Assembly (NCBI RefSeq): GCF_010727945.1
Contig: NZ_AP022569.1
Span: forward strand, 4,898,001 to 4,962,000
Origin: Mycobacterium cookii
GTDB lineage: Bacteria > Actinomycetota > Actinomycetes > Mycobacteriales > Mycobacteriaceae
Length of the DNA stretch: 64,000 bases
Reading direction: 5' to 3'
In this document: positions 7,768-16,859 of the stretch, one piece after another
Position numbering within the stretch: position 1 is the stretch's first letter
Layout of the letters: each line of letters begins with the position of its first letter
Notes under the pieces: model-generated
The model's database searches: none
Told to the model about the DNA's origin: nothing
Seen by the model: the letters and a program-made list of their open reading frames with translations, nothing else
Made by a program: the position numbers and the translations under genes

Positions 7768-9213
7768 ATGTACCAACGGGATCAGATCTTCATCGACGGC
7801 AAATGGGACGCCCCCGACACTGATGCCGCCATCAGCGTGGTGTCACCGCACAGCGAGGCGGTGATCGGTCACGCGGCCTGCGCCGGCCCGGCCGATGTCG
7901 ACCGCGCGGTGCAGGCGGCACGAGCGGCGTTCGACGCCGGGCCGTGGCCGCGGATGCAGCCGGCCGAACGGATCGAGGCGATCACCCGATTGGCCGGCAT
8001 CTACAAGGAGCGTCGGGCCGACATGGCCGCGCTCATCTCCGCCGAGATCGGGGCGCCGATCTCGTTCGCGAAGCGGGCCCAGGCCGGACTGCCACTCATG
8101 ATGATGTCGGCGTTCTGCGGGATGGCGGCGACCTACCAGTGGCAGCATGACCGTCCAGGCCTGTACGGCAACGACATTCGGATCAACAAGCAACCCGTCG
8201 GTGTCGTCGCCGCAGTGGTGCCGTGGAACATGCCGCAATTCCTGACCGTCACCAAGGTCATACCCGCACTGCTGGCCGGGTGTTCGGTGGTGCTCAAACC
8301 CGCACCCGAGTCGGTGCTCGACGCGCTGCTGCTGGCCGAGCTGGTCGCCGAGGCGGACCTGCCACCCGGCGTGTTCAACGTGGTGCCCGGCGGCGTCGAG
8401 GTCGGCGAGGCGTTGGTCGGTCACGACGGTGTGGACAAGGTCTCCTTCACCGGATCCACGGCGGCCGGGCGCAAGGTCGCGTTGGCCTGCGCCGCGGGGC
8501 TCAAGCAGGTCAGCCTCGAGCTCGGCGGCAAATCCGCGGCCATCGTGCTCGACGACGCCGACCCCTCGGCGGTGGCCAGCGGCGTGCAGATGGCCAGCCT
8601 GGCCAACAGCGGACAGGTATGCAACGCGTTGAGCCGGATCCTGGTGCCGGCGGATCGCGAAGCCGAGTTCGTCGACGCGCTGGCGGCGACGATGGCGGCG
8701 ATGCCGGTCGGCGACCCCGCCGATCCCGGCACCGCGATCGGCCCGCTGGTAGCCCAGCGCCAGCAGGAGCGGGTCCGCGGCTACATCGAAGCGGGCAAGA
8801 GCGAGGGCGCGCGGCTGGTCGTCGGCGGCAGCGAGATGCCCGACGGGCTGGACTCCGGCTGGTACGTCAAGCCGACGCTGTTCAGCGACGCCCGCAACGA
8901 CATGCGGATAGCCCGCGAAGAGATCTTCGGCCCGGTGCTGACCGTGATCCCTTACCGCGACGAGGACGAGGCGATCCGGATCGCCAACGACTCCGAGTAC
9001 GGGTTGGCCGGCTCGGTGTTCACCGCCGACGTCGACCGTGGATACGCGGTGGCGGCCCAGGTCCGGTCGGGGACGTTCGGCATCAACCAGGGCTACATCA
9101 TGGATCCCGCGGCGCCGTTCGGCGGCGTCAAGAACAGCGGCTACGGCCGTGAGCTCGGGACCGAGGGGATCGACAGTTACACCGTCAGCCAATCGATTTC
9201 GGCTGCACCCTAA
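7768..9213 (+). CDS. Aldehyde dehydrogenase family protein
   Basis: A 481-residue NAD(P)-dependent aldehyde dehydrogenase that oxidises an aldehyde to an acid. Seen: PWNMP substrate/cofactor loop, FTGSTAAGR for cofactor binding, the general base in LELGGK (E251), the nucleophile in SGQVCN (C285; the 34-residue spacing to E251 is the standard one), and EEIFGPVL near the C-terminus. An AAAGG box precedes the ATG. It follows the SDR in one operon. Its stop overlaps the stop of the convergent secreted-protein gene by a few bases. It probably oxidises an aldehyde released in the cluster's pathway; the substrate is unknown. Confidence 0.95.
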   Translation: MYQRDQIFIDGKWDAPDTDAAISVVSPHSEAVIGHAACAGPADVDRAVQAARAAFDAGPWPRMQPAERIEAITRLAGIYKERRADMAALISAEIGAPISFAKRAQAGLPLMMMSAFCGMAATYQWQHDRPGLYGNDIRINKQPVGVVAAVVPWNMPQFLTVTKVIPALLAGCSVVLKPAPESVLDALLLAELVAEADLPPGVFNVVPGGVEVGEALVGHDGVDKVSFTGSTAAGRKVALACAAGLKQVSLELGGKSAAIVLDDADPSAVASGVQMASLANSGQVCNALSRILVPADREAEFVDALAATMAAMPVGDPADPGTAIGPLVAQRQQERVRGYIEAGKSEGARLVVGGSEMPDGLDSGWYVKPTLFSDARNDMRIAREEIFGPVLTVIPYRDEDEAIRIANDSEYGLAGSVFTADVDRGYAVAAQVRSGTFGINQGYIMDPAAPFGGVKNSGYGRELGTEGIDSYTVSQSISAAP

Positions 9214-9743
9214 CGTTTTCCGCCGACTTCGGCGGGCAGGGGTGGCGGTAGCGGTTTAGCCGGTGCCGTCGACGTTTGAGGCGCTGCCGGTGCCGCCGCC
9301 GGGGTTGTCGGCGACCCGGCCGCGGCCGGTGTGGTCTTCGGTCCGTGATACGACACCATCGGCTCGCTGCGGATCACCCCGCTGGCGTCGCTGACCACCA
9401 GCGCGCTCGACGTCACCGTGTAGGTGACGCCGTCCTGCTTGGCGACGAAGCTCCCGTCGGGCGACGCCGTGGCCAACGCGATCAACTTGGCGCCGTCGCT
9501 GACCCGCACCCCGTGGTAGCCGTACTGGCCGGCCGGACTCTTGCAGATCGCCACCCGCGAATTCGCCGTGCTGCCGAATGCCACGGCCGTGTTCGGTGCC
9601 GCGCAGCGCGCGCTGGAATCGACGAAACCCAGCGCATCGGTGGACGGGTCGGCGGAGGCCGCGGGCGTGCCGATCGCGAACAGCGTCCAGCACGCCGCCG
9701 CAACGACGGCAAGACGTCGGGTGCAAGGCAGGTAAGAGGACAT
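9210..9743 (-). CDS. Secreted protein with Pro/Ala-rich tail, function unknown
   Basis: A 177-residue exported protein. The N-terminus has positive residues, a hydrophobic core (LAVVAAACWTLFAIG) and an ASADP cleavage site near residue 32, a normal Sec signal peptide. The mature part contains a pair of cysteines, a region with VRVSDGAKLIALATAS, and a C-terminal tail rich in Pro, Ala and Thr (from about residue 137). The tail is common in mycobacterial cell-wall associated proteins. No enzyme motif is visible. It diverges from the acyl-CoA dehydrogenase gene at 9847 and its end touches the aldehyde dehydrogenase. Confidence 0.8.
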   Translation of the reverse strand: MSSYLPCTRRLAVVAAACWTLFAIGTPAASADPSTDALGFVDSSARCAAPNTAVAFGSTANSRVAICKSPAGQYGYHGVRVSDGAKLIALATASPDGSFVAKQDGVTYTVTSSALVVSDASGVIRSEPMVSYHGPKTTPAAAGSPTTPAAAPAAPQTSTAPAKPLPPPLPAEVGGKR

Positions 9744-9846
9744 AAGTTCTCACGACAACACGAGCAACCAGCGAGAACCCGCACCCACGCCGCGCTATCG
9801 CCGAATCGTTAGCTTCTCGAGACCCACACCGCTAGATTCGACCGCC

Positions 9847-11577
9847 ATGGGACTGCTCTTCGATCCGAATGCCTACGACCCGTCGCACTTCGACCCCGAA
9901 ACCCGACGTCAACTGCGGGCGGTGATCGACTGGTTCGAAGCCCGCGGCAAGGCCAAACTGCTGCGCGACGACCTCGAAGCGGCCTGGGTGTCGGACTTCC
10001 TCGACTTCATCAAGCAGGAAAAGATCTTCGCGACCTTCCTCACCCCGTCCGAGTACAGCGCGGGCGACCCGAACAAGCGATGGGACACCTCGCGTAACGC
10101 CGCGCTCAGCGAGATCTTCGGCTTCTACGGCCTGTCCTACTGGTACGCCGAGCAGGTCACCATCCTGGGACTCGGGCCGATCTGGCAGAGCGACAACATC
10201 AAGGCCAAGGAACGCGCAGCCGCCCAACTCGAGGCGGGCGGCGTGATGGCGTTCGCGCTCTCCGAACGCGAGCACGGCGCCGACATCTACAACACCGACC
10301 TGCTGCTCACGCCCGCACGCGACGACGACGACGAGGGTGTCGTATTCCGGGCGTCGGGGGAGAAGTACTACATCGGCAACGGCAACGTCGCCGGCATGGT
10401 GTCGGTGTTCTCCCGTCGCACCGACGTCGATGGCGCGGACGGTTATGTGTGGTTTGTCGCCGACAGCGGGCACGAGAACTACGAACTGATCGGCAACGTG
10501 GTGCACGGTCAGATGTTCGTCAGCAACTTCCGACTCAACGACTATCCGGTGCACGAAGAGGACATCCTGTGCACCGGGCCAGAAGCGTTCTCGGCCGCGC
10601 TGAACACGGTCAACGTCGGCAAGTTCAACCTGTGCTCGGGCTCGATCGGGATGTGCGAGCACGCTTTCTACGAAGCGATCACCCACGCCAACAACCGCAT
10701 CCTGTACGGCAACCCGGTCACCGACTTCCCGCACGTGCGAGCCAGTTTCGTCGAGGCCTACGCAAGGTTGATCGCGATGAAACTGTTCAGCGACCGGGCG
10801 ATCGACTACTTCCGCAGCGCAAGCCTCGACGATAGGCGCTATCTGCTGTTCAATCCGGTGACGAAGTCCAAAGTCACCTCGGAAGGTGAAGCCGTCGTCA
10901 CGCTGCTATGGGATGTGCTGGCCGCCAAGGGTTTCGAGAAGAACACCTACTTCAGCGAAGTGGCCCGGCTGATCGGAGCCCTGCCGCGGCTGGAAGGCAC
11001 CGTGCACGTCAACGTCGCGCAGATCCTGAAGTTCATGCCAAACTACATGTTCAATCCCGCGACGTATCCCGAGATCGGCACCCGCAACGACCCGGCCGAC
11101 GACGTGTTCTTCTGGGCCCAGGGTCCGGCGCGCGGCGCCTCCAAGGTGCAATTCGCCGACTGGGCCGCGGTATACGAAAAGCACACCAGCGTGCCGAATG
11201 TCGCGGTGTTCTACGAGCAGGCCGGTGCACTCAAAGAACTGCTGGCCACCGCCGCGCCCGACCCCGAGCAGATGAAAGACCTCGACTTCCTGCTCGTCGT
11301 CGGCCACCTGTTCACGCTGATCGTCTACGGCCAGCTGATTCTGGAGCAAGCCGACCTGATCGGGTTGGACCCCGACCTGCTGGACCAGATCTTCGCCGTC
11401 CAGATCCGCGACTTCTCCGGCTACGCCGTCGCCCTACACGGAAAGCCGAGTTCCACCGCGGCGCAGCAAGACTGGGCGATCAAAGCGGTGCGCAAACCGA
11501 TATCGGATGCGCACCGCTTCGACCGGGTGTGGGAGCAGATCAGGGCTTACGACGGCGCCTACGAGATGCGGCCCTAA
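9847..11577 (+). CDS. Acyl-CoA dehydrogenase family protein, long form (FadE-like)
   Basis: A 576-residue flavoprotein of the acyl-CoA dehydrogenase family, well above the usual 380-410 residues. Seen: the middle-domain signature FALSEREHGADIYN followed by GEKYYIGNG, then the helical C-terminal domain (NVGKFNLCSGSIGMCEHAF) and an extra C-terminal helical region of about 150 residues. It probably introduces a double bond into an acyl-CoA, but the length suggests the class that acts on unusual substrates. It stands alone on the + strand between the secreted protein and the SDR, with no electron-transfer flavoprotein gene nearby. Membership in the terpenoid-like cluster upstream is possible but no shared operator was seen. 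Confidence 0.88.
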   Translation: MGLLFDPNAYDPSHFDPETRRQLRAVIDWFEARGKAKLLRDDLEAAWVSDFLDFIKQEKIFATFLTPSEYSAGDPNKRWDTSRNAALSEIFGFYGLSYWYAEQVTILGLGPIWQSDNIKAKERAAAQLEAGGVMAFALSEREHGADIYNTDLLLTPARDDDDEGVVFRASGEKYYIGNGNVAGMVSVFSRRTDVDGADGYVWFVADSGHENYELIGNVVHGQMFVSNFRLNDYPVHEEDILCTGPEAFSAALNTVNVGKFNLCSGSIGMCEHAFYEAITHANNRILYGNPVTDFPHVRASFVEAYARLIAMKLFSDRAIDYFRSASLDDRRYLLFNPVTKSKVTSEGEAVVTLLWDVLAAKGFEKNTYFSEVARLIGALPRLEGTVHVNVAQILKFMPNYMFNPATYPEIGTRNDPADDVFFWAQGPARGASKVQFADWAAVYEKHTSVPNVAVFYEQAGALKELLATAAPDPEQMKDLDFLLVVGHLFTLIVYGQLILEQADLIGLDPDLLDQIFAVQIRDFSGYAVALHGKPSSTAAQQDWAIKAVRKPISDAHRFDRVWEQIRAYDGAYEMRP

Positions 11578-11583
11578 GCGCCC

Positions 11584-12330
11584 CTAGGCGAACGGCACGT
11601 CGTCCGGAGCCGCCCGGCGGGCGGCCAGCAACGCGCGGGCGGGGTCACCGATCGGCAGCCGCAGCGGCAGCTGTGGCTTTTCGGCGGCGTCAGCGATCTC
11701 GGTTGCCACCTGTTCCGGGGTGATGATCGCGCGGCGCACTTCCTCGTCGCCTGCCAAGCCGGCGTACGGATCGTCAGGCAGCGTGTAGCTCTTGACGTTG
11801 TCGAGCGCGCCGGAACTCACCGCTCCGGGCTCCAGCAGCGTGGCCTGGACGCCGAACGGCGCCACCTCGATCGCCAGGGCTTCGACCAGCGCCTCCAGCG
11901 CCCACTTGGTCGATGCGTAGGCCGCCCCGGTCGGCAGTACGACCCGGCCGAGGACGCTCGACATGAACAGCAACTTGCCCTCGCCGCGGGCCCGCATGCC
12001 CGGTAGCGCGGCTTGCGCGACGCGCAGCGCACCGACGGTGTTGAGGTTAAAGATGCGCTGCAGTTCGTCCAGCGGAATGGCCTCGACGGCGGCATAGAAG
12101 ATGTCGGCGGGATTGACGACGACGATGTCGACGTCTCCGGCGGCCGCGAACGCCGCGGCCACGCTGGCGTCGTCGGTGACGTCGAGGGCCAGACGCTGGG
12201 CGAGGTCCAGGCCGTCGAGTGATCGCGGGTCACGTGCGGTGCCGATGACCCGATGGCCTCGGCGGATGAACTCTTCGGTGATGGCGCGGCCGATTCCGCG
12301 ACCCGCTCCGGTTACCAGGACAGTGGACAT
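11584..12330 (-). CDS. SDR-family oxidoreductase with altered NNAG motif
   Basis: A 248-residue short-chain dehydrogenase. Seen: TGAGRGIG cofactor loop at residues 7-14, D-V-T after the second strand, catalytic Ser in FMSSVLGR, and AYASTKWA providing Tyr and Lys. The usual NNAG is VNPAD here, a change in a position that normally stabilises the central sheet. The start is the ATG at 12330, with AAGGAG 7 nt upstream; the frame stays open further upstream but lacks a start signal. It diverges from the epimerase-like gene at 12437, and an 18-bp inverted repeat (12372-12389) lies between. The substrate is unknown. Confidence 0.88.
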   Translation of the reverse strand: MSTVLVTGAGRGIGRAITEEFIRRGHRVIGTARDPRSLDGLDLAQRLALDVTDDASVAAAFAAAGDVDIVVVNPADIFYAAVEAIPLDELQRIFNLNTVGALRVAQAALPGMRARGEGKLLFMSSVLGRVVLPTGAAYASTKWALEALVEALAIEVAPFGVQATLLEPGAVSSGALDNVKSYTLPDDPYAGLAGDEEVRRAIITPEQVATEIADAAEKPQLPLRLPIGDPARALLAARRAAPDDVPFA

Positions 12331-12371
12331 ATCAAGACTCCTTAGCAGTGACAACGGCGTTCTCATCGCTT

Positions 12372-12389
12372 GTAAACCGATCGGTGTAC
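12372..12389. promoter_or_regulatory. TetR-type inverted repeat between divergent SDR and epimerase genes
   Basis: GTAAACCGATCGGTGTAC has two 9-bp arms with a single mismatch and no spacer, the form of many TetR/AcrR operators. It lies in the 106-nt divergent promoter region, 42 nt from the SDR start and 47 nt from the epimerase start. No TetR gene is adjacent, so the regulator would act from elsewhere. Confidence 0.5.
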
Positions 12390-12436
12390 GTTCTTGTTCC
12401 GCCGTGGCCGAGAATTCCTGGGCATACGATCGGCTG

Positions 12437-13336
12437 ATGCGAGGCGCCAAGATCCTGATCACCGGTCCGACCGGACAAGTAGCCAGTCCCATCGCCCAGG
12501 CCCTGGCGGCCGACAACGAGGTGTGGGGCATCGCCCGGTTCACCAACCCGGCGGCCCGCGAAGTCCTGGAAAAAGCGGGCATTCACTGCGAGACGGTCAA
12601 CCTGGCCGCCGGCGACTTTGACCGATTGCCCTCTGATTTTGACTACGTGCTCAACCTTGCGGTGGCCAAGAGCGGCGACTGGGACAAGGACCTCGGCGCC
12701 AATGCGGAGTCGGTCGGCCTGTTGATGGCGCACTGCCGCACCGCAAAAGCGTTCCTGCACTGCTCATCTGCCGCGGTCTACGACCCACCCGACGACGAAC
12801 CACGCAGTGAGCGCGCCGCCCTGGGCGACAACCACAAGCCGCTGTTCCCGACCTATTCGATCTCCAAGATCGCCGGCGAAGTCGTCGCCCGCACGATGGC
12901 CCGCGTGCTCGATCTGCCGACGATCATCGCCCGGCTCAACGTCCCCTACGGCGACAACGGCGGCTGGCCGTTCTACCACATGGAGATGATGCTGGCCGGC
13001 ATCCCGATTCCGGTGCCCGCCGGAGATGCGGCCCGCTACAACCCAATTCACGAAGACGACATCATCGCCACGATTCCGAAGCTGCTCGAAGCCGCGTCGG
13101 TGCCCGCCGTCACCGTCAACTGGTGCGGCGACCAAACCGTGAGCCTGCAGGACTGGTGCCATTACCTCGGCTCCCTGGTCGGCAAGGAACCCGTCTTCGA
13201 AACCAGCCCACAGGCGTTGCGCGGCAACCCGACTGACGTGTCACGGATGCACGAGCTGGTGGGCGCCGGCACGGTTGACTGGCAGGACGGACTTCGCCGC
13301 ATGGCGGCAAAGTGCCATCCCGAGCTTGTCGGCTAG
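12437..13336 (+). CDS. NAD-dependent epimerase/dehydratase-like protein (extended SDR)
   Basis: A 299-residue extended SDR with Rossmann motif GPTGQVA close to the N-terminus ([13 protein letters not shown]). It has a Y-S-I-S-K pair ([11 protein letters not shown]) matching the YxxxK catalytic motif, SSAAVYD before it, and YNPIHEDDI in the C-terminal domain, all typical of nucleotide-sugar epimerases and related reductases. The ATG at 12437 fits the start of the first beta strand. It diverges from the SDR at 12330 with a shared inverted repeat between them, and its stop overlaps the stop of isocitrate lyase. The substrate cannot be told; it may reduce or epimerise something other than a sugar nucleotide. 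Confidence 0.85.
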   Translation: MRGAKILITGPTGQVASPIAQALAADNEVWGIARFTNPAAREVLEKAGIHCETVNLAAGDFDRLPSDFDYVLNLAVAKSGDWDKDLGANAESVGLLMAHCRTAKAFLHCSSAAVYDPPDDEPRSERAALGDNHKPLFPTYSISKIAGEVVARTMARVLDLPTIIARLNVPYGDNGGWPFYHMEMMLAGIPIPVPAGDAARYNPIHEDDIIATIPKLLEAASVPAVTVNWCGDQTVSLQDWCHYLGSLVGKEPVFETSPQALRGNPTDVSRMHELVGAGTVDWQDGLRRMAAKCHPELVG

Positions 13337-15642
13337 TCCTCTTTGGCGATCAGCTTCTTCAACGCAGCGCGGTCGGAGCCGAGTAGCTCGTCGATGCGCG
13401 GCTGGTTCACGTCGGCGACGATGATCTCGCCGACTTCCTGGTACACGTTGCTGAAGATGCCGTGCGACTTCATCTTCTCGGTCTGATAGATGTTGTCCTC
13501 GGTCGGCGTCACGTAGTACACGATCTCCGGCTTGAACCGGTGAATCAGCCACAGGTGGATGACGTCCATCAGCCTCTTCTGCCGCATCTTCTCGGCGAAG
13601 GTGTTCTGGTCACGCACCGTCAGGATGTTGCGACCGTGCCGGTCCTTGATCGGGTCGACGACCACGTTGGCCAGCGGCTCGTCGCCGCCACCGTAGATCC
13701 CGAGTTCGAGCACGTCGGACCCGGCCCGCCGCGGGCGTAGCTGCACCGACAGCTTCTCGCCGATCTGGTAGTGGTCGCCCCAGAGCGCCAGCCACTCCTC
13801 GAGCAGCTTCTTGGGCACCTCGGTCTGCACCAGGTGCTGATGCTGGGTCGAACCCGCGCCCATCGCCTTGGTGGTCGCCGTGCGGCCGGAGGACGCCGCC
13901 AGGGCGGCGTCGCTGCGCGGCCCACCGACCAGGGTTTGCGGTGTGCGGTAAGGCGATTCGACCAGGCGCATCTTGCGCTGCAGCCGCGCCAACGCCAGCA
14001 TGCCGTCCTGACGCAGGTTGGTGGCGAACTCCTCGGAGGCGACACCGTCGATCTGGTGTCCGCCGTAGGTGATGAAGTTGAAGACGAAGCCCATCTTGCC
14101 GAGTTCTTCTGGGAATGCCCGCATTTCGTCGTCGGTCATGCCGGTGGTGTCCCAGTTGAACGACGGCGAGAGGTTGTAGGCCAGCATCTGGTCGGGGAAC
14201 TCGGCGTGAATCGCGTCGGCGAATTCGCGGGCGTCGACGAGATCGGCTGTCTTGGTTTCCATCCAGAGCAGGTCGGCGAACGGTGCCGCGGCCAGTGACT
14301 TGGCGATCGCGTATGGAATGCCGCCGCGAATCTGGTAGTAGCCCTCCGGCGTCTTGGCCAGCTCGCAGTCCCAGTCGGGGGCGGCGCTCAGCTGGCGGGC
14401 CTTTTCGCGCGCGGTGTACAACGGCGCCCGCTGCGCGAACTTCCGCCATTCGGCCACCGTCATGTCGCGCGATTCGCCCTCGCCCTCGGCGAATTCGAGC
14501 AGCTCCGCGACGGCTTCGCCGTAGGTCATCAGCCCGGCGTCGTTCTGCCAGGCGTCGACGAACTTCGACTCGATCTCGTCAAAGAGGGCATCGATCGACC
14601 CCTGGGCGTGGTCCGGCGACGCGGCCGCGCTTGCGATCAGTTCCGCGATGCCGTGCCGCTCCAACCAGGCATCGGCGACGGCGTACTCGCCGTCGGGTAG
14701 CGCGTAGAGCAGGTGACCGTTGAGTTCGTGGAAGCCGGCGTTGTAGAAGCGCCGCACCATCGCGAGGAAACAGGACTTGTACGACGGGATCTTCAGGTTG
14801 GTGGTGCCGAGCAGGAACGGCTGGTCACGCTCGTCGGCGCGGCTGTCGAGCAGGTTGGCCGCTTCGGCATCGGTGCGGGCGACGATGATGCCCGGCACCC
14901 GCATGATGTCGAGCTGGAACCGCGCGGTGTTGAGCCGCTTGATCTGCTCATCCGACGGCACGAGAACCTTGCCGCCCTGGTGGCCACACTTCTTGGTCCC
15001 GGGGCGCTGGTCCTCGATGTGGTATCCGGGCACCCCGGCTTCGACGAAGCGCTTGATCAGGTTGCGCACGTGCGGATCTCCGCCGTGACCGGTGTCGGCG
15101 TCGGCGATGATGAACGGCCGGTAATCCGTCGCCGGAGTCCGCTCGCGCTGCTCCTCGCTCATCCGCAGCCGGAGGTATTGCTGGTTGCGGTCGGCGGTCA
15201 GCAGCGCGCGGACCAGGCCGGCGGCTTCGTCGGGTACCTGGCTGAGCGGATAGCTGGCCAGGTCGGGTCCTGGGTCTTCGCTGATGGAGCCTTTCGCCGA
15301 GGTGGCCCACCCGCCGAGGTAGATGCCCTCGATGCCCATCCGCTTCATGGTCACCGCCTGCCCGGGCGAATACGGGCCGAAGGTGGTGATGCTCTTCTTT
15401 TGCGCGAAAAGCTCACGTAGCCGCGGGTAGAACGCTTCGGCCGCCTTGCGCGCAGTGATGTAGTCGGCCGGGATGGTGCCGCGTTGTTCCGCGACCTGGC
15501 GCGCGGAGTACAGGCGGGTGATTCCGTCGAAGCGCGGAGTGTCGAAGTATTGCTGAGTGGCGGCTACATCACTCTCGAAGCTGTCGTGCGAGCCCTGTCC
15601 GAACGGTGTCTGCGTCTGTGCAGCCACTTCGATGGTCGACAT
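13333..15642 (-). CDS. aceA: Isocitrate lyase, long form (ICL2)
   Basis: A 769-residue isocitrate lyase of the long ICL2 type (about 766 aa in M. tuberculosis, against about 430 for ICL1). It splits isocitrate into succinate and glyoxylate for growth on fatty acids or acetate through the glyoxylate shunt and methylcitrate cycle. Seen: the catalytic loop KKCGH with Cys219, [19 protein letters not shown] and ARTDAEAAN, and the extra C-terminal domain (from about residue 600) ending in [15 protein letters not shown]. In known ICL2 this extra domain is the site of acetyl-CoA activation. The ATG at 15642 is preceded by AGGAG-like sequence. It is read divergently from the alpha/beta hydrolase at 15863. 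ICL1 is not in the window. Confidence 0.96.
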   Translation of the reverse strand: MSTIEVAAQTQTPFGQGSHDSFESDVAATQQYFDTPRFDGITRLYSARQVAEQRGTIPADYITARKAAEAFYPRLRELFAQKKSITTFGPYSPGQAVTMKRMGIEGIYLGGWATSAKGSISEDPGPDLASYPLSQVPDEAAGLVRALLTADRNQQYLRLRMSEEQRERTPATDYRPFIIADADTGHGGDPHVRNLIKRFVEAGVPGYHIEDQRPGTKKCGHQGGKVLVPSDEQIKRLNTARFQLDIMRVPGIIVARTDAEAANLLDSRADERDQPFLLGTTNLKIPSYKSCFLAMVRRFYNAGFHELNGHLLYALPDGEYAVADAWLERHGIAELIASAAASPDHAQGSIDALFDEIESKFVDAWQNDAGLMTYGEAVAELLEFAEGEGESRDMTVAEWRKFAQRAPLYTAREKARQLSAAPDWDCELAKTPEGYYQIRGGIPYAIAKSLAAAPFADLLWMETKTADLVDAREFADAIHAEFPDQMLAYNLSPSFNWDTTGMTDDEMRAFPEELGKMGFVFNFITYGGHQIDGVASEEFATNLRQDGMLALARLQRKMRLVESPYRTPQTLVGGPRSDAALAASSGRTATTKAMGAGSTQHQHLVQTEVPKKLLEEWLALWGDHYQIGEKLSVQLRPRRAGSDVLELGIYGGGDEPLANVVVDPIKDRHGRNILTVRDQNTFAEKMRQKRLMDVIHLWLIHRFKPEIVYYVTPTEDNIYQTEKMKSHGIFSNVYQEVGEIIVADVNQPRIDELLGSDRAALKKLIAKED

Positions 15643-15862
15643 GGTTGCTCCGCTCCTTCTTAGCTGGTTTTCGCCGAATTTCGCTGATCCGTCGCCAGTC
15701 TATGGCTGCGCCGGGCGGCGAACTTTCGAATCGGCATCTCTGCTGTACAGGCCCGTTGCGCAGGCAAAAAATGTCGCCACGGATATTTTTTCGACTTTCT
15801 GGGTAATGAAGCCCGATACACTCACCGAACGCGGCATCGGCGCCGCATCAAAGGGGGCGGCC

Positions 15863-16813
15863 ATGACTTCTCCGCAATCGACCCGCGGGCGGAGCGACTT
15901 ACCCGTGGCCTTGCCGCCCAGCCGTACCATCGAGGTTCGCTCCACGGACGGAACCCGCCTGCACACCGAGGTGTTCGGGCGCGAAGACGGCTATCCGATC
16001 GTCCTGGCACACGGCATCACCTGCGCGATTAGGGCGTGGACGTACCAGATTGCCGAGTTGGCGCAGGACTACCGGGTGATCGCCTTCGACCACCGGGGTC
16101 ACGGCCGCAGCGGTATCCCCCGGCGCGGGGGCTACAGCCTGAGTCACCTCGCGGCTGACGTCGACGCGGTGCTGGAGGCGACACTCGCGCCCGGCGAACG
16201 CGCCGTCATCGCGGGGCATTCGATGGGCGGAATGGCCATCGCCGCCTGGTCGGACCGATACCGCCACAAGGTCCCGGCGCGTGCCGATGCGGTCGCATTG
16301 ATCAACACGACCACCGGTGACCTGCTGCGTGAGGTGCGGTTGCTTCCGGTGCCGGCGCCCCTCGCGGCCGCGCGGGTACTGGGTGGACGGGCGCTGGTGG
16401 GAACCTTCGGGTCGTTCGCGGTGCCGCCGATGGTGCGGCGAGTGAGCCGGGAGATGATCTCGATGCTCGCGGTCGGATCTGAGGCCCACCACAGCGTCGC
16501 GGCGCTGATCAACGAGCTCTTCACCGCCACCTCACCGGCCGGCCGTGGCGGCTGCGGAAAGGCGCTCGTCGACACGATGGGCCGCAGGCACATCAACCTG
16601 ACCGGGCTGACCGTTCCGACGCTGGTGATCGGCAGCGAACGCGACCGGCTGACGCCGCTGATCCAGTCCCAGCGGATCGCCGCCGCCCTGCCGAACCCGG
16701 CGGGGCTTGTCGTGTTGCCCGGCGGGCACTGCTCGATGCTGGAACGCCCGACCGAGGTCAACCGTGAACTGCACGCGCTGGCCGGATCGGTCAGCCTGCG
16801 CCGCGCCCTATAA
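15863..16813 (+). CDS. Alpha/beta hydrolase
   Basis: A 316-residue alpha/beta-hydrolase. Seen: oxyanion segment LAHGITC, DHRGHGRS, the nucleophile elbow GHSMGG with the serine, an acidic residue in GSERDRLTP and a histidine in GGHCSMLE near the C-terminus, completing a likely Ser-Asp-His triad. The start at ATG 15863 has AAGGGGG 5 nt upstream; the frame is open further upstream, with a second Met at 15806, but that lacks an RBS. About 220 nt separate it from the divergent isocitrate lyase and I saw no clear regulatory motif there. It acts on an ester, lactone, epoxide or similar; the specificity is unknown. Confidence 0.88.
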   Translation: MTSPQSTRGRSDLPVALPPSRTIEVRSTDGTRLHTEVFGREDGYPIVLAHGITCAIRAWTYQIAELAQDYRVIAFDHRGHGRSGIPRRGGYSLSHLAADVDAVLEATLAPGERAVIAGHSMGGMAIAAWSDRYRHKVPARADAVALINTTTGDLLREVRLLPVPAPLAAARVLGGRALVGTFGSFAVPPMVRRVSREMISMLAVGSEAHHSVAALINELFTATSPAGRGGCGKALVDTMGRRHINLTGLTVPTLVIGSERDRLTPLIQSQRIAAALPNPAGLVVLPGGHCSMLERPTEVNRELHALAGSVSLRRAL

Positions 16814-16822
16814 GCCGCGCCG

Positions 16823-16859
16823 CGACGATGCAGAGCGAAGCGATGAGGAGGAGCGGCGC
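16823..16859 (+). repeat. 37-bp dispersed repeat, copy A
   Basis: This copy reads CGACGATGCAGAGCGAAGCG then ATGAGGAGGAGCGGCGC. It fills the gap between the stop of the alpha/beta hydrolase and the stop of aofH. Two further copies lie at 41346-41382 and 45144-45180 on the other strand, with 33 or more of 37 positions shared between any pair. Confidence 0.8.

Noticed and set aside
7843..9192. 449-codon open frame antisense to the aldehyde dehydrogenase
   Set aside because: Shadow frame; the + strand frame has the E251/C285 catalytic pair and normal length.
15643..15862. RamB-like or other glyoxylate-regulator site upstream of isocitrate lyase
   Set aside because: A-rich stretches such as GCAAAAAATG are present but I could not align them convincingly with a known motif.
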